Of a stretch of DNA of 28,835 nucleotides, positions 17,365-25,905 are shown in pieces. The stretch's first letter is position 1; every line of letters begins with the position of its first letter. Under the pieces are notes generated by a model that was given only the letters and a program-made list of their open reading frames with translations, was not told the DNA's origin and made no database searches. The DNA is taken from contig DIKU01000011.1 in the NCBI GenBank assembly GCA_002424645.1, forward strand, positions 39,677 through 68,511. Direction: 5' to 3'. Position numbers and translations under genes: made by a program. Origin of the DNA: Pelobacter sp. UBA5610. GTDB lineage: Bacteria > Desulfobacterota > Desulfuromonadia > Desulfuromonadales > Syntrophotaleaceae.

Positions 17365-17814
17365 ATGATTCGTAAAGCGCGTATTCCAGACGTCAAAGTC
17401 GTTCATAAGTTGCTGCTTAGTTATGCTCAGCAGGGTCTCATGTTGTCGCGTTCTCTGGCGGACATGTATGAATGTCTGCGAGATTTTTACATCCTTGAGC
17501 AGGATGGAGAAGTGATAGGTGCGGTGGCATTGCATATCTGCTGGGAAGATCTGGCCGAAATCCGATCGCTTGCCGTTTCGCAAGCGCATGAGCGCAAAGG
17601 GGTAGGCCGCCAGCTCGTACAGGCATGCCTGGATGAAGCTCGCAAGCTTGGATTGAAGCAGGTTTTTGCCCTGACTTATCAGCCGGGTTTTTTTGAAAAG
17701 ATGGGTTTCGATTATATCGAGAAATCCGAGCTCCCTCAGAAAATCTGGAGCGACTGTCTGAAGTGCCCCAAATTTCCTGATTGTGATGAAATTGCCATGA
17801 GTATCCGGCTTTGA
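17365..17814 (+). CDS. ArgA-like GNAT N-acetyltransferase (short N-acetylglutamate synthase type)
   Basis: A GNAT-fold acetyltransferase of 149 residues. The acetyl-CoA loop is RKGVGRQLVQACLDEA (motif A), preceded by EIRSLAVS. The C-terminal part has FFEKMGFDYIEKSELP and a cysteine cluster, DCLKCPKFPDCDE, typical of the stand-alone GNAT proteins annotated as N-acetylglutamate synthase, which lack the amino-acid-kinase domain of E. coli ArgA. It would make N-acetylglutamate from glutamate and acetyl-CoA, the entry to arginine synthesis; argJ nearby fits. The start is ATG six bases after GAGGGG; a GTG overlapping the recN stop is in frame but less well placed. It is tightly linked to recN. The function is well supported by family, not proven. 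Confidence 0.85.
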   Translation: MIRKARIPDVKVVHKLLLSYAQQGLMLSRSLADMYECLRDFYILEQDGEVIGAVALHICWEDLAEIRSLAVSQAHERKGVGRQLVQACLDEARKLGLKQVFALTYQPGFFEKMGFDYIEKSELPQKIWSDCLKCPKFPDCDEIAMSIRL

Positions 17815-17834
17815 CAGGGGCCTTCTGCCAGTAA

Positions 17835-17869
17835 TTCCAGACCGTTCTGAACCTCTTAGTGTTCTGGAA
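17835..17869. other. Inverted repeat upstream of the M23 gene
   Basis: TTCCAGA (17835-17841) and TCTGGAA (17863-17869) are exact inverted copies separated by 21 bases, with TTCTGAA between them. There is no T run after it. It may be a transcript end for the GNAT gene or a binding site. Confidence 0.35.
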
Positions 17870-17916
17870 ACATCGTTGGGACAAGTACTTGCGATTGAAC
17901 AAGGGGGCTTTAATCC

Positions 17917-17946
17917 TTGACAGGTTCCGACCTTTTCCATTAAAAA
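17917..17946 (+). promoter_or_regulatory. Possible promoter of the M23 peptidase gene
   Basis: A perfect -35 TTGACA is followed after 18 bases by TAAAAA. The transcript would start about 35 bases before the TTG start codon. Confidence 0.4.
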
Positions 17947-17989
17947 CCATTAGCTACTGCTTGTTTCGGCCTTTGTCGTGGAGGTTTTT

Positions 17990-18859
17990 TTGCCCACCGA
18001 GAAGTATTCCATTATCATCATACCTGAAGGACACCGTCGTACACACCGGTTTCAAATCAACCGGAATTGGGCACGGTTGCTGGTGGCAGTGCTGGTAACG
18101 GCTATGCTGGTAGTCGGTGGCCTTGTATACCATTGCGTTCACATTGAGTTGGATCGTGCCGAGCTGCAGCGTTTGCGAACCGAAAGGCGTGGTTACCAGC
18201 AAGAGTTGCGGATGGTGTACGGCCAGCTTCAGGCTTTGCGAAAAGATATGGTGGTGCTGGCCAATAACGATACAAAAGTCCGTTTGATGGCCAAGTTGAC
18301 AAAGCCCGTGGATGGTGTGCCCGTGGGGGTGGGCGGACCGATTGAGACAAATCCCTCCAGGGAATTGTCCGCAGTGCAGCGCCAGATCGACGATATCCGG
18401 CAGGCAATTGATTTGCGCCGGGAAAGCCTTGAGGAGTTGCAGGGGGCACTTAACGATCAACGCTCACTGTTCGCTGCCCGGCCCAGCGGGAAGCCCGCCA
18501 AGGGGTGGGTCACTTCCGCATTTGGTGTGCGCAGATCGCCCTTTTCCTCCGGTAGCAAGATGCATTTTGGTCTTGATATCGCTGCCCGTACCGGTACCGC
18601 TGTCTTGGCGCCGGCTGATGGGGTGGTAAAGCGTGTTCGCACCGCTTCCGACTATGGTAAAATGGTCGTCATCGACCACGGTTACGGGTATCAGACCCTT
18701 TATGCCCATAACTCAAAGGTGTTCGTCAAAGCGGGACAAAGGGTGAAACGTGGAGACAAAATTTCGGCTGTTGGCAATACCGGACGTTCCACCGGTCCTC
18801 ACCTGCATTACGAAGTTCACCTGAACGGTGTTCCTGTCAATCCTCGGAAGTTTCTCTAA
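17990..18859 (+). CDS. M23 (LytM-type) murein endopeptidase, membrane anchored
   Basis: Zinc metallopeptidase of the M23 family, acting in the periplasm on peptidoglycan cross-bridges or as an amidase activator. It has 289 residues: a short cytoplasmic basic start, one membrane segment (about 27-47), a coiled-coil stretch (about 52-95 and 125-160), then the LytM domain (about 172-289). Zinc ligands are present: His192 and Asp196 in HFGLDIA, His271/His273 in GPHLHYE, with His240 in TLYAHNS, so it is likely catalytically active rather than an EnvC-like activator. The start is TTG: GGAGG lies five bases before it, whereas an in-frame GTG at 17978 overlaps that site. It has its own possible promoter and a terminator behind it. 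Confidence 0.93.
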   Translation: MPTEKYSIIIIPEGHRRTHRFQINRNWARLLVAVLVTAMLVVGGLVYHCVHIELDRAELQRLRTERRGYQQELRMVYGQLQALRKDMVVLANNDTKVRLMAKLTKPVDGVPVGVGGPIETNPSRELSAVQRQIDDIRQAIDLRRESLEELQGALNDQRSLFAARPSGKPAKGWVTSAFGVRRSPFSSGSKMHFGLDIAARTGTAVLAPADGVVKRVRTASDYGKMVVIDHGYGYQTLYAHNSKVFVKAGQRVKRGDKISAVGNTGRSTGPHLHYEVHLNGVPVNPRKFL

Positions 18860-18881
18860 TATATCTACCGTTCTCTATATA

Positions 18882-18905
18882 GCCTCGGCATGCCGGGGCT
18901 TTTTT
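18882..18905 (+). terminator. Intrinsic terminator after the M23 gene
   Basis: A 7-bp stem GCCTCGG/CCGGGGC (one G-U pair) with loop CATG is followed by six T. It is a textbook hairpin 20 bases after the stop codon. Confidence 0.92.
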
Positions 18906-18936
18906 GCGCGCGATCTGTCCCCGGTAGCCATTCCCG

Positions 18937-18966
18937 TTGAGGTGACAGGTTGCTTTGTGCTACACT
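18937..18966 (+). promoter_or_regulatory. Possible secA promoter
   Basis: TTGAGG and TACACT are separated by 18 bases, four of six matches each. It lies after the M23 terminator, so secA needs its own promoter and this is the best candidate seen. A small hairpin, CGCCC/GGGCG, follows at 18969-18983. Confidence 0.4.
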
Positions 18967-19054
18967 TTCGCCCGGATTGGGCGGGTCCTCGTTTTCGTCC
19001 CGATCAACCTAGACTCCAGGTCGAATACTGGTCACACTAACGGAGATTTTTTTA

Positions 19055-21748
19055 ATGGTTGGAAATATTCTGACAAAAATATTTGGTAGCAAAAACGAAC
19101 GCGATCTCAAACGCATGCAGCCATTAGTCGAGCAGATTGGCAGCCTTGAACCAGGGTTGGCGAGTCTTTCCGATGAGTCCCTGGCCGCCAAAACAGTCGA
19201 ATTCCGGCAGCGTCTTGCTCAGGGAGCCTCGCTGGACTCATTATTGCCGGAGGCTTTCGCGGTGGTTCGTGAGGCGGGCAAACGGGTGCTGGGCATGCGC
19301 CATTTTGATGTTCAGCTCATCGGCGGCATGGTTCTGCATCAGGGCAAGATCGCTGAAATGAAAACCGGTGAAGGCAAGACGCTGGTCGCGACCTTGGCTT
19401 CCTACCTCAATGCTTTGCCTGGCAAGGGCGTGCACGTCATTACTGTCAACGATTACCTGGCCAGTCGTGACGCCGAATGGATGGGCCGTATTCACCGATT
19501 TCTGGGCTTGAGTGTCGGGTGCATCGTCCACGGGCTGAACGATCAACAGCGTAAAGAGGCATATCGCTGCGATATCACCTACGGTACGAACAACGAGTTC
19601 GGGTTTGATTATCTGCGCGACAATATGAAGTTTTCCCTGGAAGACTATGCACAGAGACCGTTGCATTTCGCCATTGTCGATGAGGTGGACTCCATTCTTA
19701 TTGACGAGGCGCGTACGCCATTGATCATTTCCGGGCCGAGTGAGGCTTCCAGTGAGCTGTATTATTCGGTAAATCGTATCATTCCCATGCTTCAAAAAGG
19801 GGAGTTGATCGAAAGCCGGGATGGCCGTGTGGGGCAGACCGTGCGGGAATATACCGGGGATTTCACCGTTGACGAAAAGGCCAAGAGCGCAACCCTCACC
19901 GAAGAAGGTGTGGTCAAGGTGGAGCGCCTGCTGGGCGTACAAAATCTCTATGATCCCGGCAATATCGAAATATTGCATCATGTCAATCAGGCATTGAAGG
20001 CGCATGCCTTGTTCAAGCGGGATGTCGATTATGTCGTCAAGGACGGCGAGGTGATGATCGTTGATGAATTCACCGGTCGATTGATGCCCGGACGGCGCTG
20101 GAGCGACGGTTTGCATCAGGCTGTGGAAGCTAAGGAGGGAGTCAAGATCGAAAGCGAAAACCAGACTCTGGCCACCATTACCTTCCAGAACTATTTCCGC
20201 ATGTATGACAAGCTGGCCGGCATGACCGGTACCGCCGACACCGAGGCCGCGGAATTCAGCCAGATCTACAAGCTCGATGTCATGGTGATCCCCACAAACA
20301 GACCGTTGGCCCGCATGGATATGGGGGATGTCATTTACAAGACCACCCGGGAGAAGTTTCAGGCGGTGGTCGAGGATATTATCGAATGCCATGCCAAAGG
20401 GCAGCCGGTGTTGGTCGGTACGATTTCCATAGAGAATTCCGAAGTGTTGTCGGAGATGCTGCGAAAGCGCGGCGTGCCGCATAACGTGCTTAATGCCAAG
20501 CATCATGAACGCGAGGCCGAGATTGTTTCACAGGCAGGTCGCAAGGGTGCTGTGACTATCGCCACCAATATGGCCGGTCGTGGTACCGATATCATTCTTG
20601 GCGGTAATCCCGAGCTGCTTGCGCAGCGTGAGAGTGCCAGTGCGGAAGATCCCGAAGCGGCTTATGCGCAGGCTTTGGTCAAGTATCGGGAGATCTGTGC
20701 GAAGGAAAAACAGGAAGTCCTGGCGACTGGGGGGTTGTATATCCTGGGGACCGAGCGTCACGAAAGCCGCCGCATTGATAATCAGCTGCGCGGGCGTGCC
20801 GGACGGCAGGGGGATCCCGGCCTGAGCCATTTTTATCTCAGTCTTGAAGATGATCTGTTGCGTATCTTCGGCTCACACAGGGTTGCCTACATCATGGATC
20901 GGTTGAAGATTCCCGAAGGTGAACCCATCGAGCACAGCTTTATTTCCAAAGCCATCGAAAATGCACAGAAAAAGGTTGAGGGGCATAACTTCGATATTCG
21001 TAAGCATCTTATTGAATACGATGACGTTATGAATACGCAACGAAACGTTATCTATTCCCAGCGACGCGAAGTTTTGGCAGAGGAGCAGCTGCCTGAAACC
21101 TTCTCGGCTATAATGGAAGAGATGGTCGAGGATATTGTTGCGACCTTCTGCCCTGAAAAAGCCAACCCGGAAGATTGGAACTGGACAAGTCTCAACGAAG
21201 ACTTCTATGTCCAATTCAATATGACTCCGTTGCCCCTGGAGGTGCCGGAGCGCGACTTGACGCAGGCGGTGTTGACGACTCATCTTAAAGAGCAGGTCCG
21301 CAAACGTTTTGAGGAGCGTGAAGACGAGTTTACGCCCCCGGTCATGTCGCATCTGATGAAAGTGCTGTTGTTGCAGACCATCGATGCACAGTGGAAAGAC
21401 CATCTGCTGTCTATCGATCACCTCAAGGAGGGGATAGGGTTGCGGGGCTACGCCCAGAAAAACCCCAAAGAGGAGTACAAACGCGAAGCCTATGAACTGT
21501 TCCTGCAGGTCATGGGACGCATCCGGCAGGAAGTGGTGCAAAAGTTATTTCGCATTCAGTTGGCCAAGGAACAGGATGTGGAGCGCTTGGAAAGTCGTCA
21601 ACGCAGGCCCCAGATGGTGTTCAACCGTGCCGGTGGCGAAGACGTGCCGGCCAAGCCGACTGTTCGCCAGGACAAAAAAGTTGGTCGCAATGATCTTTGC
21701 CCTTGTGGAAGCGGTTTGAAATATAAGAAATGTTGTGGCCAGGGATGA
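19055..21748 (+). CDS. secA: Preprotein translocase ATPase SecA
   Basis: Motor ATPase that drives unfolded preproteins through SecYEG across the inner membrane. The protein has 897 residues, full length. Walker A is EMKTGEGKT (101-109), the DEAD-like Walker B is VDEVDSILIDEA (about 208-219), and further helicase motifs are seen (MTGTADTEA, MAGRGTDIILGG, GRAGRQGDPG). The preprotein cross-linking and scaffold regions between them are unbroken. The C-terminus carries the zinc/SecB-binding tail NDLCPCGSGLKYKKCC with Cys882, Cys884, Cys893 and Cys894. GGAG sits ten bases before the ATG. argJ follows after 48 bases with no terminator in between, so readthrough is likely. Confidence 0.98.
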   Translation: MVGNILTKIFGSKNERDLKRMQPLVEQIGSLEPGLASLSDESLAAKTVEFRQRLAQGASLDSLLPEAFAVVREAGKRVLGMRHFDVQLIGGMVLHQGKIAEMKTGEGKTLVATLASYLNALPGKGVHVITVNDYLASRDAEWMGRIHRFLGLSVGCIVHGLNDQQRKEAYRCDITYGTNNEFGFDYLRDNMKFSLEDYAQRPLHFAIVDEVDSILIDEARTPLIISGPSEASSELYYSVNRIIPMLQKGELIESRDGRVGQTVREYTGDFTVDEKAKSATLTEEGVVKVERLLGVQNLYDPGNIEILHHVNQALKAHALFKRDVDYVVKDGEVMIVDEFTGRLMPGRRWSDGLHQAVEAKEGVKIESENQTLATITFQNYFRMYDKLAGMTGTADTEAAEFSQIYKLDVMVIPTNRPLARMDMGDVIYKTTREKFQAVVEDIIECHAKGQPVLVGTISIENSEVLSEMLRKRGVPHNVLNAKHHEREAEIVSQAGRKGAVTIATNMAGRGTDIILGGNPELLAQRESASAEDPEAAYAQALVKYREICAKEKQEVLATGGLYILGTERHESRRIDNQLRGRAGRQGDPGLSHFYLSLEDDLLRIFGSHRVAYIMDRLKIPEGEPIEHSFISKAIENAQKKVEGHNFDIRKHLIEYDDVMNTQRNVIYSQRREVLAEEQLPETFSAIMEEMVEDIVATFCPEKANPEDWNWTSLNEDFYVQFNMTPLPLEVPERDLTQAVLTTHLKEQVRKRFEEREDEFTPPVMSHLMKVLLLQTIDAQWKDHLLSIDHLKEGIGLRGYAQKNPKEEYKREAYELFLQVMGRIRQEVVQKLFRIQLAKEQDVERLESRQRRPQMVFNRAGGEDVPAKPTVRQDKKVGRNDLCPCGSGLKYKKCCGQG

Positions 21749-21796
21749 TATTGCCATAACTTGTAACCCTTCGCTGAGATATAGAAGGAGCGCGTA

Positions 21797-22981
21797 ATGA
21801 CAACAGTCAAGGGGTTCACTTTTGCAGCCCGGTCGGCAGGTATTCGCAAATCCGGACGGCTCGACCTCGGTTTGATATTTTCTGCAAAACCTGCCAGATG
21901 TGCGGGCGTGTTTACAACGAATAAAGTCCAGGCGGCACCGATTCTGGTTACCGCGCCACGGTTCAGCGGCGGTTTGTGTCAGGCTGTGCTGGTCAACAGC
22001 GGGAATGCCAATGCCTGTACCGGTGAACCTGGCTTGCGTGATGCCGAGCATTGCAGTCGCCTGTTGGCCGACAGTCTGGGAATCGACGAAACGCTGGTGG
22101 CGGTTTCCTCTACGGGAGTTATCGGGCAGCCGTTGCCCATGCCGTTACTTGTTGAGGCGATACCAAAATTATCCGAAGGGTTGTCAGGTGATGGTGTGTC
22201 CGATGTCGCCACGGCAATCATGACCACCGATTCTTATTCAAAAATCTCGAGTCGGGAGGGCAGCGCGGGACAAAAGCCCTATACCGTCCTCGGTGTGGCC
22301 AAGGGCGCCGGGATGATTCATCCCAATATGGCAACCATGCTTGCATTTGTGATGACCGATGCCTGCGTGGAACGGGAGTTTTTGCAGCAGGCGTTGCGCC
22401 GGGCTGTCGCGGGTTCTTTTAATATCATTACGGTGGATCGGGATACTTCGACCAACGATATGGTCCTGGTGCTGGCCAACGGTGAGGCCCAGAACCCAGA
22501 AATAGTCGCAAATACCCCTGCTGGCCAGGAGTTTGCTGCCCTTTTGCAAGAGGTTCTGCTTGATCTGGCCAAAATGATCGTGCGCGATGGTGAGGGGGCC
22601 ACGAAGTTGGTGCATGTGCAGGTACGCGGCGCCGCCGATGCAGCCGATGCCCGGCAGGTGGCGTATAGTGTGGCGACCTCTAATCTGGTGAAGACAGCAT
22701 TCTTTGGTGAGGATGCCAACTGGGGGCGTATTATTGCCGCTGTCGGTTATTCCGGAGCCCAGGTTGATCCTTCCCGCATCGATATTCTGTTTGATGATGT
22801 GCCGGTGGTGCAGGGAGGTCTTGGCACAGGACCCGAACGTGAGGCTGAGGCGACGGCAGTGCTCAAGCAGGCTGAATTCGCCGTAAATATTAACCTTGGC
22901 CTTGGTGAGGCACAGGCGGAATATTACACTTCCGACCTGACCTATGAATACATCAAGATCAACGCCGATTATCGGACCTGA
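21797..22981 (+). CDS. argJ: Bifunctional ornithine acetyltransferase / N-acetylglutamate synthase ArgJ
   Basis: Transfers the acetyl group from N-acetylornithine to glutamate, closing the acetyl cycle of arginine synthesis; some members also use acetyl-CoA. The protein has 394 residues. Like its family it should cut itself into alpha and beta chains at the Ala-Thr bond in HPNMATMLAF (Ala179/Thr180), Thr180 becoming the nucleophile. VNSGNANACTG (66-76) and the oxyanion-hole segment SSTGVIG (104-110) are present, and the C-terminus has the usual DLTYEYIKINADYRT ending. GAAGGAG precedes the ATG by seven bases. Whether it is mono- or bifunctional cannot be read from the sequence; the GNAT gene 4 kb upstream could supply acetylglutamate if it is monofunctional. 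Confidence 0.96.
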   Translation: MTTVKGFTFAARSAGIRKSGRLDLGLIFSAKPARCAGVFTTNKVQAAPILVTAPRFSGGLCQAVLVNSGNANACTGEPGLRDAEHCSRLLADSLGIDETLVAVSSTGVIGQPLPMPLLVEAIPKLSEGLSGDGVSDVATAIMTTDSYSKISSREGSAGQKPYTVLGVAKGAGMIHPNMATMLAFVMTDACVEREFLQQALRRAVAGSFNIITVDRDTSTNDMVLVLANGEAQNPEIVANTPAGQEFAALLQEVLLDLAKMIVRDGEGATKLVHVQVRGAADAADARQVAYSVATSNLVKTAFFGEDANWGRIIAAVGYSGAQVDPSRIDILFDDVPVVQGGLGTGPEREAEATAVLKQAEFAVNINLGLGEAQAEYYTSDLTYEYIKINADYRT

Positions 22982-23021
22982 TATCCGTATTTTGGGGTCT
23001 TTTTATTGTTTGATTCTGTCC

Positions 23022-23067
23022 GGGCCACCTCGGGGCGGTACAGTCCGTCCCGGCGTGGCCCTTTTTT
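23022..23067 (+). terminator. Long intrinsic terminator after argJ
   Basis: GGGCCAC (23022-23028) pairs with GTGGCCC (23055-23061). Inside, CGGGGCGG (23031-23038) pairs with CCGTCCCG (23045-23052) across a 2x2 internal loop, closing on TACAGT. Six T follow. It ends the secA-argJ transcript before deoC. Confidence 0.92.
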
Positions 23068-23121
23068 GACCTGGACTACTCGTGAAGATTGCTTGCGAGA
23101 CATCCGGGGAGAGGTGGCTGC

Positions 23122-23787
23122 ATGGAATCCCCTGCCTGTTTTATCGACCATACTTTGCTCAGGGCGGATGCGACATCCGCTCAAATTCAGCAGCTTTGCC
23201 GTGACGCACAGGACTGGGGCTTTGCTTCGGTCTGCATTCCCCCCCGGTTCGTTTCCGTTGCAGCTGCATGTTTGCAAGGGACAAAAGTGGCGGTCGGTAC
23301 CGTGGTGGGGTTTCCCCTTGGGTACGATGTCACCGCCACCAAATGTGCTGCGACGGCACAGGCGGTTGCTGCCGGGGCGAGGGAAATCGATATGGTTATA
23401 CCTTTGGGGGCGGCGATGGAGGGCCGTCTGGATGTCGTACGGGAGGACGTATGCAGGGTTCTGGACTCAGCTTGCGGTCATACCCTTAAGGTCATTATCG
23501 AATGTTGCTATCTGGATAATGCGTTGAAAGAGCAGTTGGTTGAATTGCTGGCTGATGCAGGTGTCGCTTACGTGAAAACCTCTACAGGGTTTGCCAGGGC
23601 AGGTGCAACAGTTGAGGATATCCGGCTTTTGCATCGGGCGGCACAAGGCCGACTAAAAGTTAAAGCTGCTGGCGGGATCCGCGATTGGGAGTCCTGTCGT
23701 GCCATGCTGGAAGCGGGAGCGCACCGCGTCGGTACCAGCAATGGGGTGGAGATCATGCACCAATGGCAAAGGGAGCAGGCACGATGA
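23122..23787 (+). CDS. deoC: Deoxyribose-phosphate aldolase
   Basis: Class I aldolase that cleaves 2-deoxyribose 5-phosphate to glyceraldehyde 3-phosphate and acetaldehyde; cytoplasmic. The protein has 221 residues, the usual bacterial short form. It shows IDHTLLRADAT at the start, GFPLGYDVTATK, REIDMVIPLGA (Asp90), the Schiff-base lysine in YVKTSTGF (Lys152) and the partner lysine in KVKAAGGIRD (Lys181). The ATG follows GAGAGGTGG; the frame is open 11 codons further upstream from a TTG but with no conserved sequence. It overlaps deoB by four bases, indicating translational coupling, and together they break down deoxynucleosides. Confidence 0.96.
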   Translation: MESPACFIDHTLLRADATSAQIQQLCRDAQDWGFASVCIPPRFVSVAAACLQGTKVAVGTVVGFPLGYDVTATKCAATAQAVAAGAREIDMVIPLGAAMEGRLDVVREDVCRVLDSACGHTLKVIIECCYLDNALKEQLVELLADAGVAYVKTSTGFARAGATVEDIRLLHRAAQGRLKVKAAGGIRDWESCRAMLEAGAHRVGTSNGVEIMHQWQREQAR

Positions 23788-24962
23788 TTTCAACGCTTTG
23801 GCAGAGGGTGGTGTTGATAACCCTGGACGGTGTAGGCGTCGGTGGTCAACCGGATGCCGCAAGTTACGGGGATCAAGCCGCAAACACTTTACCGCATGTT
23901 GCCGAATATTGCTGTGGTTTGCGGTTGCCCAACCTTGCTCAGTTGGGGCTGGGCAGAATCGTACCTATCGCCGGTGTTGAGGCCGTTGCTGAACCGTCTG
24001 GTGTTTTCGGGCGCATGCTGGAGCGTTCCGTGGGGAAGGACACCACCACCGGGCACTGGGAGTTGGCGGGGTTGGAGCAGGGGAAGCCTTTTGCGACATA
24101 TCCTCAAGGATTTCCTGAAGAGGTGATAGATGCTTTTGCCGCGCTTGCCGGGGTGCGCCCTCTGGGCAATATTGCGGCCAGCGGTACCGAGGTTTTAAGG
24201 CTTCTCGGGGAAGACCATCTACGCAGTGGGCGGCCCATTGTATATACCAGCGTTGATTCGGTTTTTCAGATTGCCGCCCATGAAGATGTGCTGCCGCGCG
24301 AGCGATTGTATGCTCTGTGCGAGGGAATGCGGCGGGTGCTTGATGGGTACTATGTCGGGCGGGTTATTGCGCGACCTTTCGTCGGCACACATGCCGATAA
24401 CTTTGAACGCACCGCAGGTCGACGCGATTTTTCCATGCCACCTCAGGGTGATACCCTGCTTGATACTTTCCAGCAGGCCGGTATGACCGTGGTTGGTGTC
24501 GGAAAGATAGGCGATATCTTCGCAGGTAAGGGGATTAGTCGCTCGATAAAAAGTACCTGCAACAGCGATGGAATGAATAAAACTCGTGAAGCATTGATAT
24601 CACTTGATCGTGGCATGGTGTTTACCAATCTGGTTGATTTCGACATGCTGTACGGGCATCGGTTGGATGCTCGTGGATTCGGACGGGCACTGGAAGAGTT
24701 CGATGTCTGGCTGGGGGAATTTATGGCGGAGCTGCAGGTTGGCGATCTTTTGGTCATCACGGCTGATCACGGTTGCGATCCAACCACCGAAGGCACCGAC
24801 CATACCCGTGAAAGCGTACCGCTATTGGTGTGGCACCCAGGTCTTGCCCAGGGGCGAAGCGCCGGAGTTCGCAACAGCTTTGCCGATGTTGCAGCGACAA
24901 TTGCCGAGCTTTTTGGTCTGGTGCGTGGCAGCGGTACGAGTTTTGCCGATCAGTTGACCTGA
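23784..24962 (+). CDS. deoB: Phosphopentomutase
   Basis: Interconverts ribose (or deoxyribose) 1-phosphate and 5-phosphate, feeding deoC; cytoplasmic alkaline-phosphatase-superfamily enzyme with two Mn. The protein has 392 residues, full length. Metal ligands: Asp15 in ITLDGVGVGG, the phospho-threonine in GKDTTTGHWEL, the DFDMLYGHR segment, and ITADHGCDPTTEGTDHTRE near the end. The cap domain lies between about residues 100 and 220. ATG overlaps the deoC stop, with GGGAGC seven bases upstream inside deoC. The C-terminus overlaps by 13 bases with the convergent PilZ gene. Confidence 0.96.
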   Translation: MISTLWQRVVLITLDGVGVGGQPDAASYGDQAANTLPHVAEYCCGLRLPNLAQLGLGRIVPIAGVEAVAEPSGVFGRMLERSVGKDTTTGHWELAGLEQGKPFATYPQGFPEEVIDAFAALAGVRPLGNIAASGTEVLRLLGEDHLRSGRPIVYTSVDSVFQIAAHEDVLPRERLYALCEGMRRVLDGYYVGRVIARPFVGTHADNFERTAGRRDFSMPPQGDTLLDTFQQAGMTVVGVGKIGDIFAGKGISRSIKSTCNSDGMNKTREALISLDRGMVFTNLVDFDMLYGHRLDARGFGRALEEFDVWLGEFMAELQVGDLLVITADHGCDPTTEGTDHTRESVPLLVWHPGLAQGRSAGVRNSFADVAATIAELFGLVRGSGTSFADQLT

Positions 24963-25753
24963 GACAGCGGAGGGCGTTCGCCCCGTGGTGGTATTGGCAA
25001 GTGAACCACCGTATCCTCTGAAGGGGTGGTTGGCAGGTGTGTTTGCCAGCCATTGCGTGCCTTGTGGTGGGAAATTTCTTCCATGAAACAACTCTCGATA
25101 TAGCGTTCGAGTAAGTGACTGCTGTGCGGTTGCAGTTCGATAAACTCGATACCGACGCCCTGTTGGTAGTTGTTCTTGGGTTCCGGATGAACGCAATAAA
25201 GCACCTGTCCGGTGAGTTCCAACTCTTGTTTCATCCCCAGCAAAGGCAGGACAATGCGAAATCTTTCCCTGTGATCCAGGCGGAACCCTGTTTTCATGAA
25301 CAGGCCCCGAGAGCTGAGGCTCAAGATCTCACCAAGATGACATTTGTTGTCGCGGCAGATCATTCCCGGCAGGTTCAGATCGAGCCGCATATTTTGCCGC
25401 GGATGTTTTTCCAGGTGTTTCTGGATGGCGGAGAAAAGGGCAAAAATATCTATCGGAATATCCAGCCGTTCATGTGGCAGGTCAACGGCATGCTCTTGCT
25501 CTGATGTTTGCAGGACAATAAGGGAAGATCCCCCCTTGAGGCTTTTGGAAACAGCTTGGACGATTTCGCTATCTTTACCAGCAGTCAGCCAGTCTTCGTT
25601 AACAATAAGCAGGTCCGGACTGGTGTCCCGTATTAGCCTGGTCATGCGGTCCTGACAGTGGGCCGCCAGCACCCGATATCCCCAATGCTTAAGGGTGGTA
25701 TCGAGGGTGGACAGGATGCTTTCTCTGTGTTCTCCGAGGAGCAGGCGTTTCAT
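24950..25753 (-). CDS. Degenerate-receiver / PilZ-domain protein
   Basis: A 267-residue cytoplasmic protein. Residues 1-115 have the pattern of a response-regulator receiver domain (KRLLLGEHRESILSTLDTTL, then SPDLLIVNEDW). The phospho-acceptor position is Asn52, the acidic pair near residue 8 is Gly-Glu, and the conserved lysine region reads IPIDIFAL. It is therefore probably not phosphorylated. Residues about 117-225 form a PilZ domain with RQNMR (119-123) and SLSSRG (145-150, Ser where Asp/Asn is usual), then VGIEFIEL. It likely binds c-di-GMP, perhaps weakly. The tail is proline-rich. ATG at 25753 is preferred over an upstream in-frame start that would precede the receiver-like fold. It faces deoB and overlaps its end. 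The output partner is unknown. Confidence 0.82.
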   Translation of the reverse strand: MKRLLLGEHRESILSTLDTTLKHWGYRVLAAHCQDRMTRLIRDTSPDLLIVNEDWLTAGKDSEIVQAVSKSLKGGSSLIVLQTSEQEHAVDLPHERLDIPIDIFALFSAIQKHLEKHPRQNMRLDLNLPGMICRDNKCHLGEILSLSSRGLFMKTGFRLDHRERFRIVLPLLGMKQELELTGQVLYCVHPEPKNNYQQGVGIEFIELQPHSSHLLERYIESCFMEEISHHKARNGWQTHLPTTPSEDTVVHLPIPPRGERPPLSQVN

Positions 25754-25805
25754 ATACGCATTCCGTAAAAGGGGCCATGCCGATAGTAGAACGTCATTGC
25801 GAATT

Positions 25806-25834
25806 GTTACATATTGTCTACGGGTATATGTCAA
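25806..25834 (-). promoter_or_regulatory. Likely promoter of the pseudo-receiver/PilZ gene
   Basis: On the minus strand a perfect -35 TTGACA (25834-25829) and TGTAAC (25811-25806) are 17 bases apart. The predicted leader is about 45 bases. Confidence 0.5.
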
Positions 25835-25905
25835 GGATAGGTTTGGGTCAAGGGAAATCTTGTTGAATTTTAGTATCTGTCGGATGTCTCATTAATGGGG
25901 GGTGT

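Noticed and set aside
19241..20506. Minus-strand open frame of 421 codons inside secA
   Set aside because: secA is unmistakable on the plus strand; the antisense frame is a by-product of its codon use.
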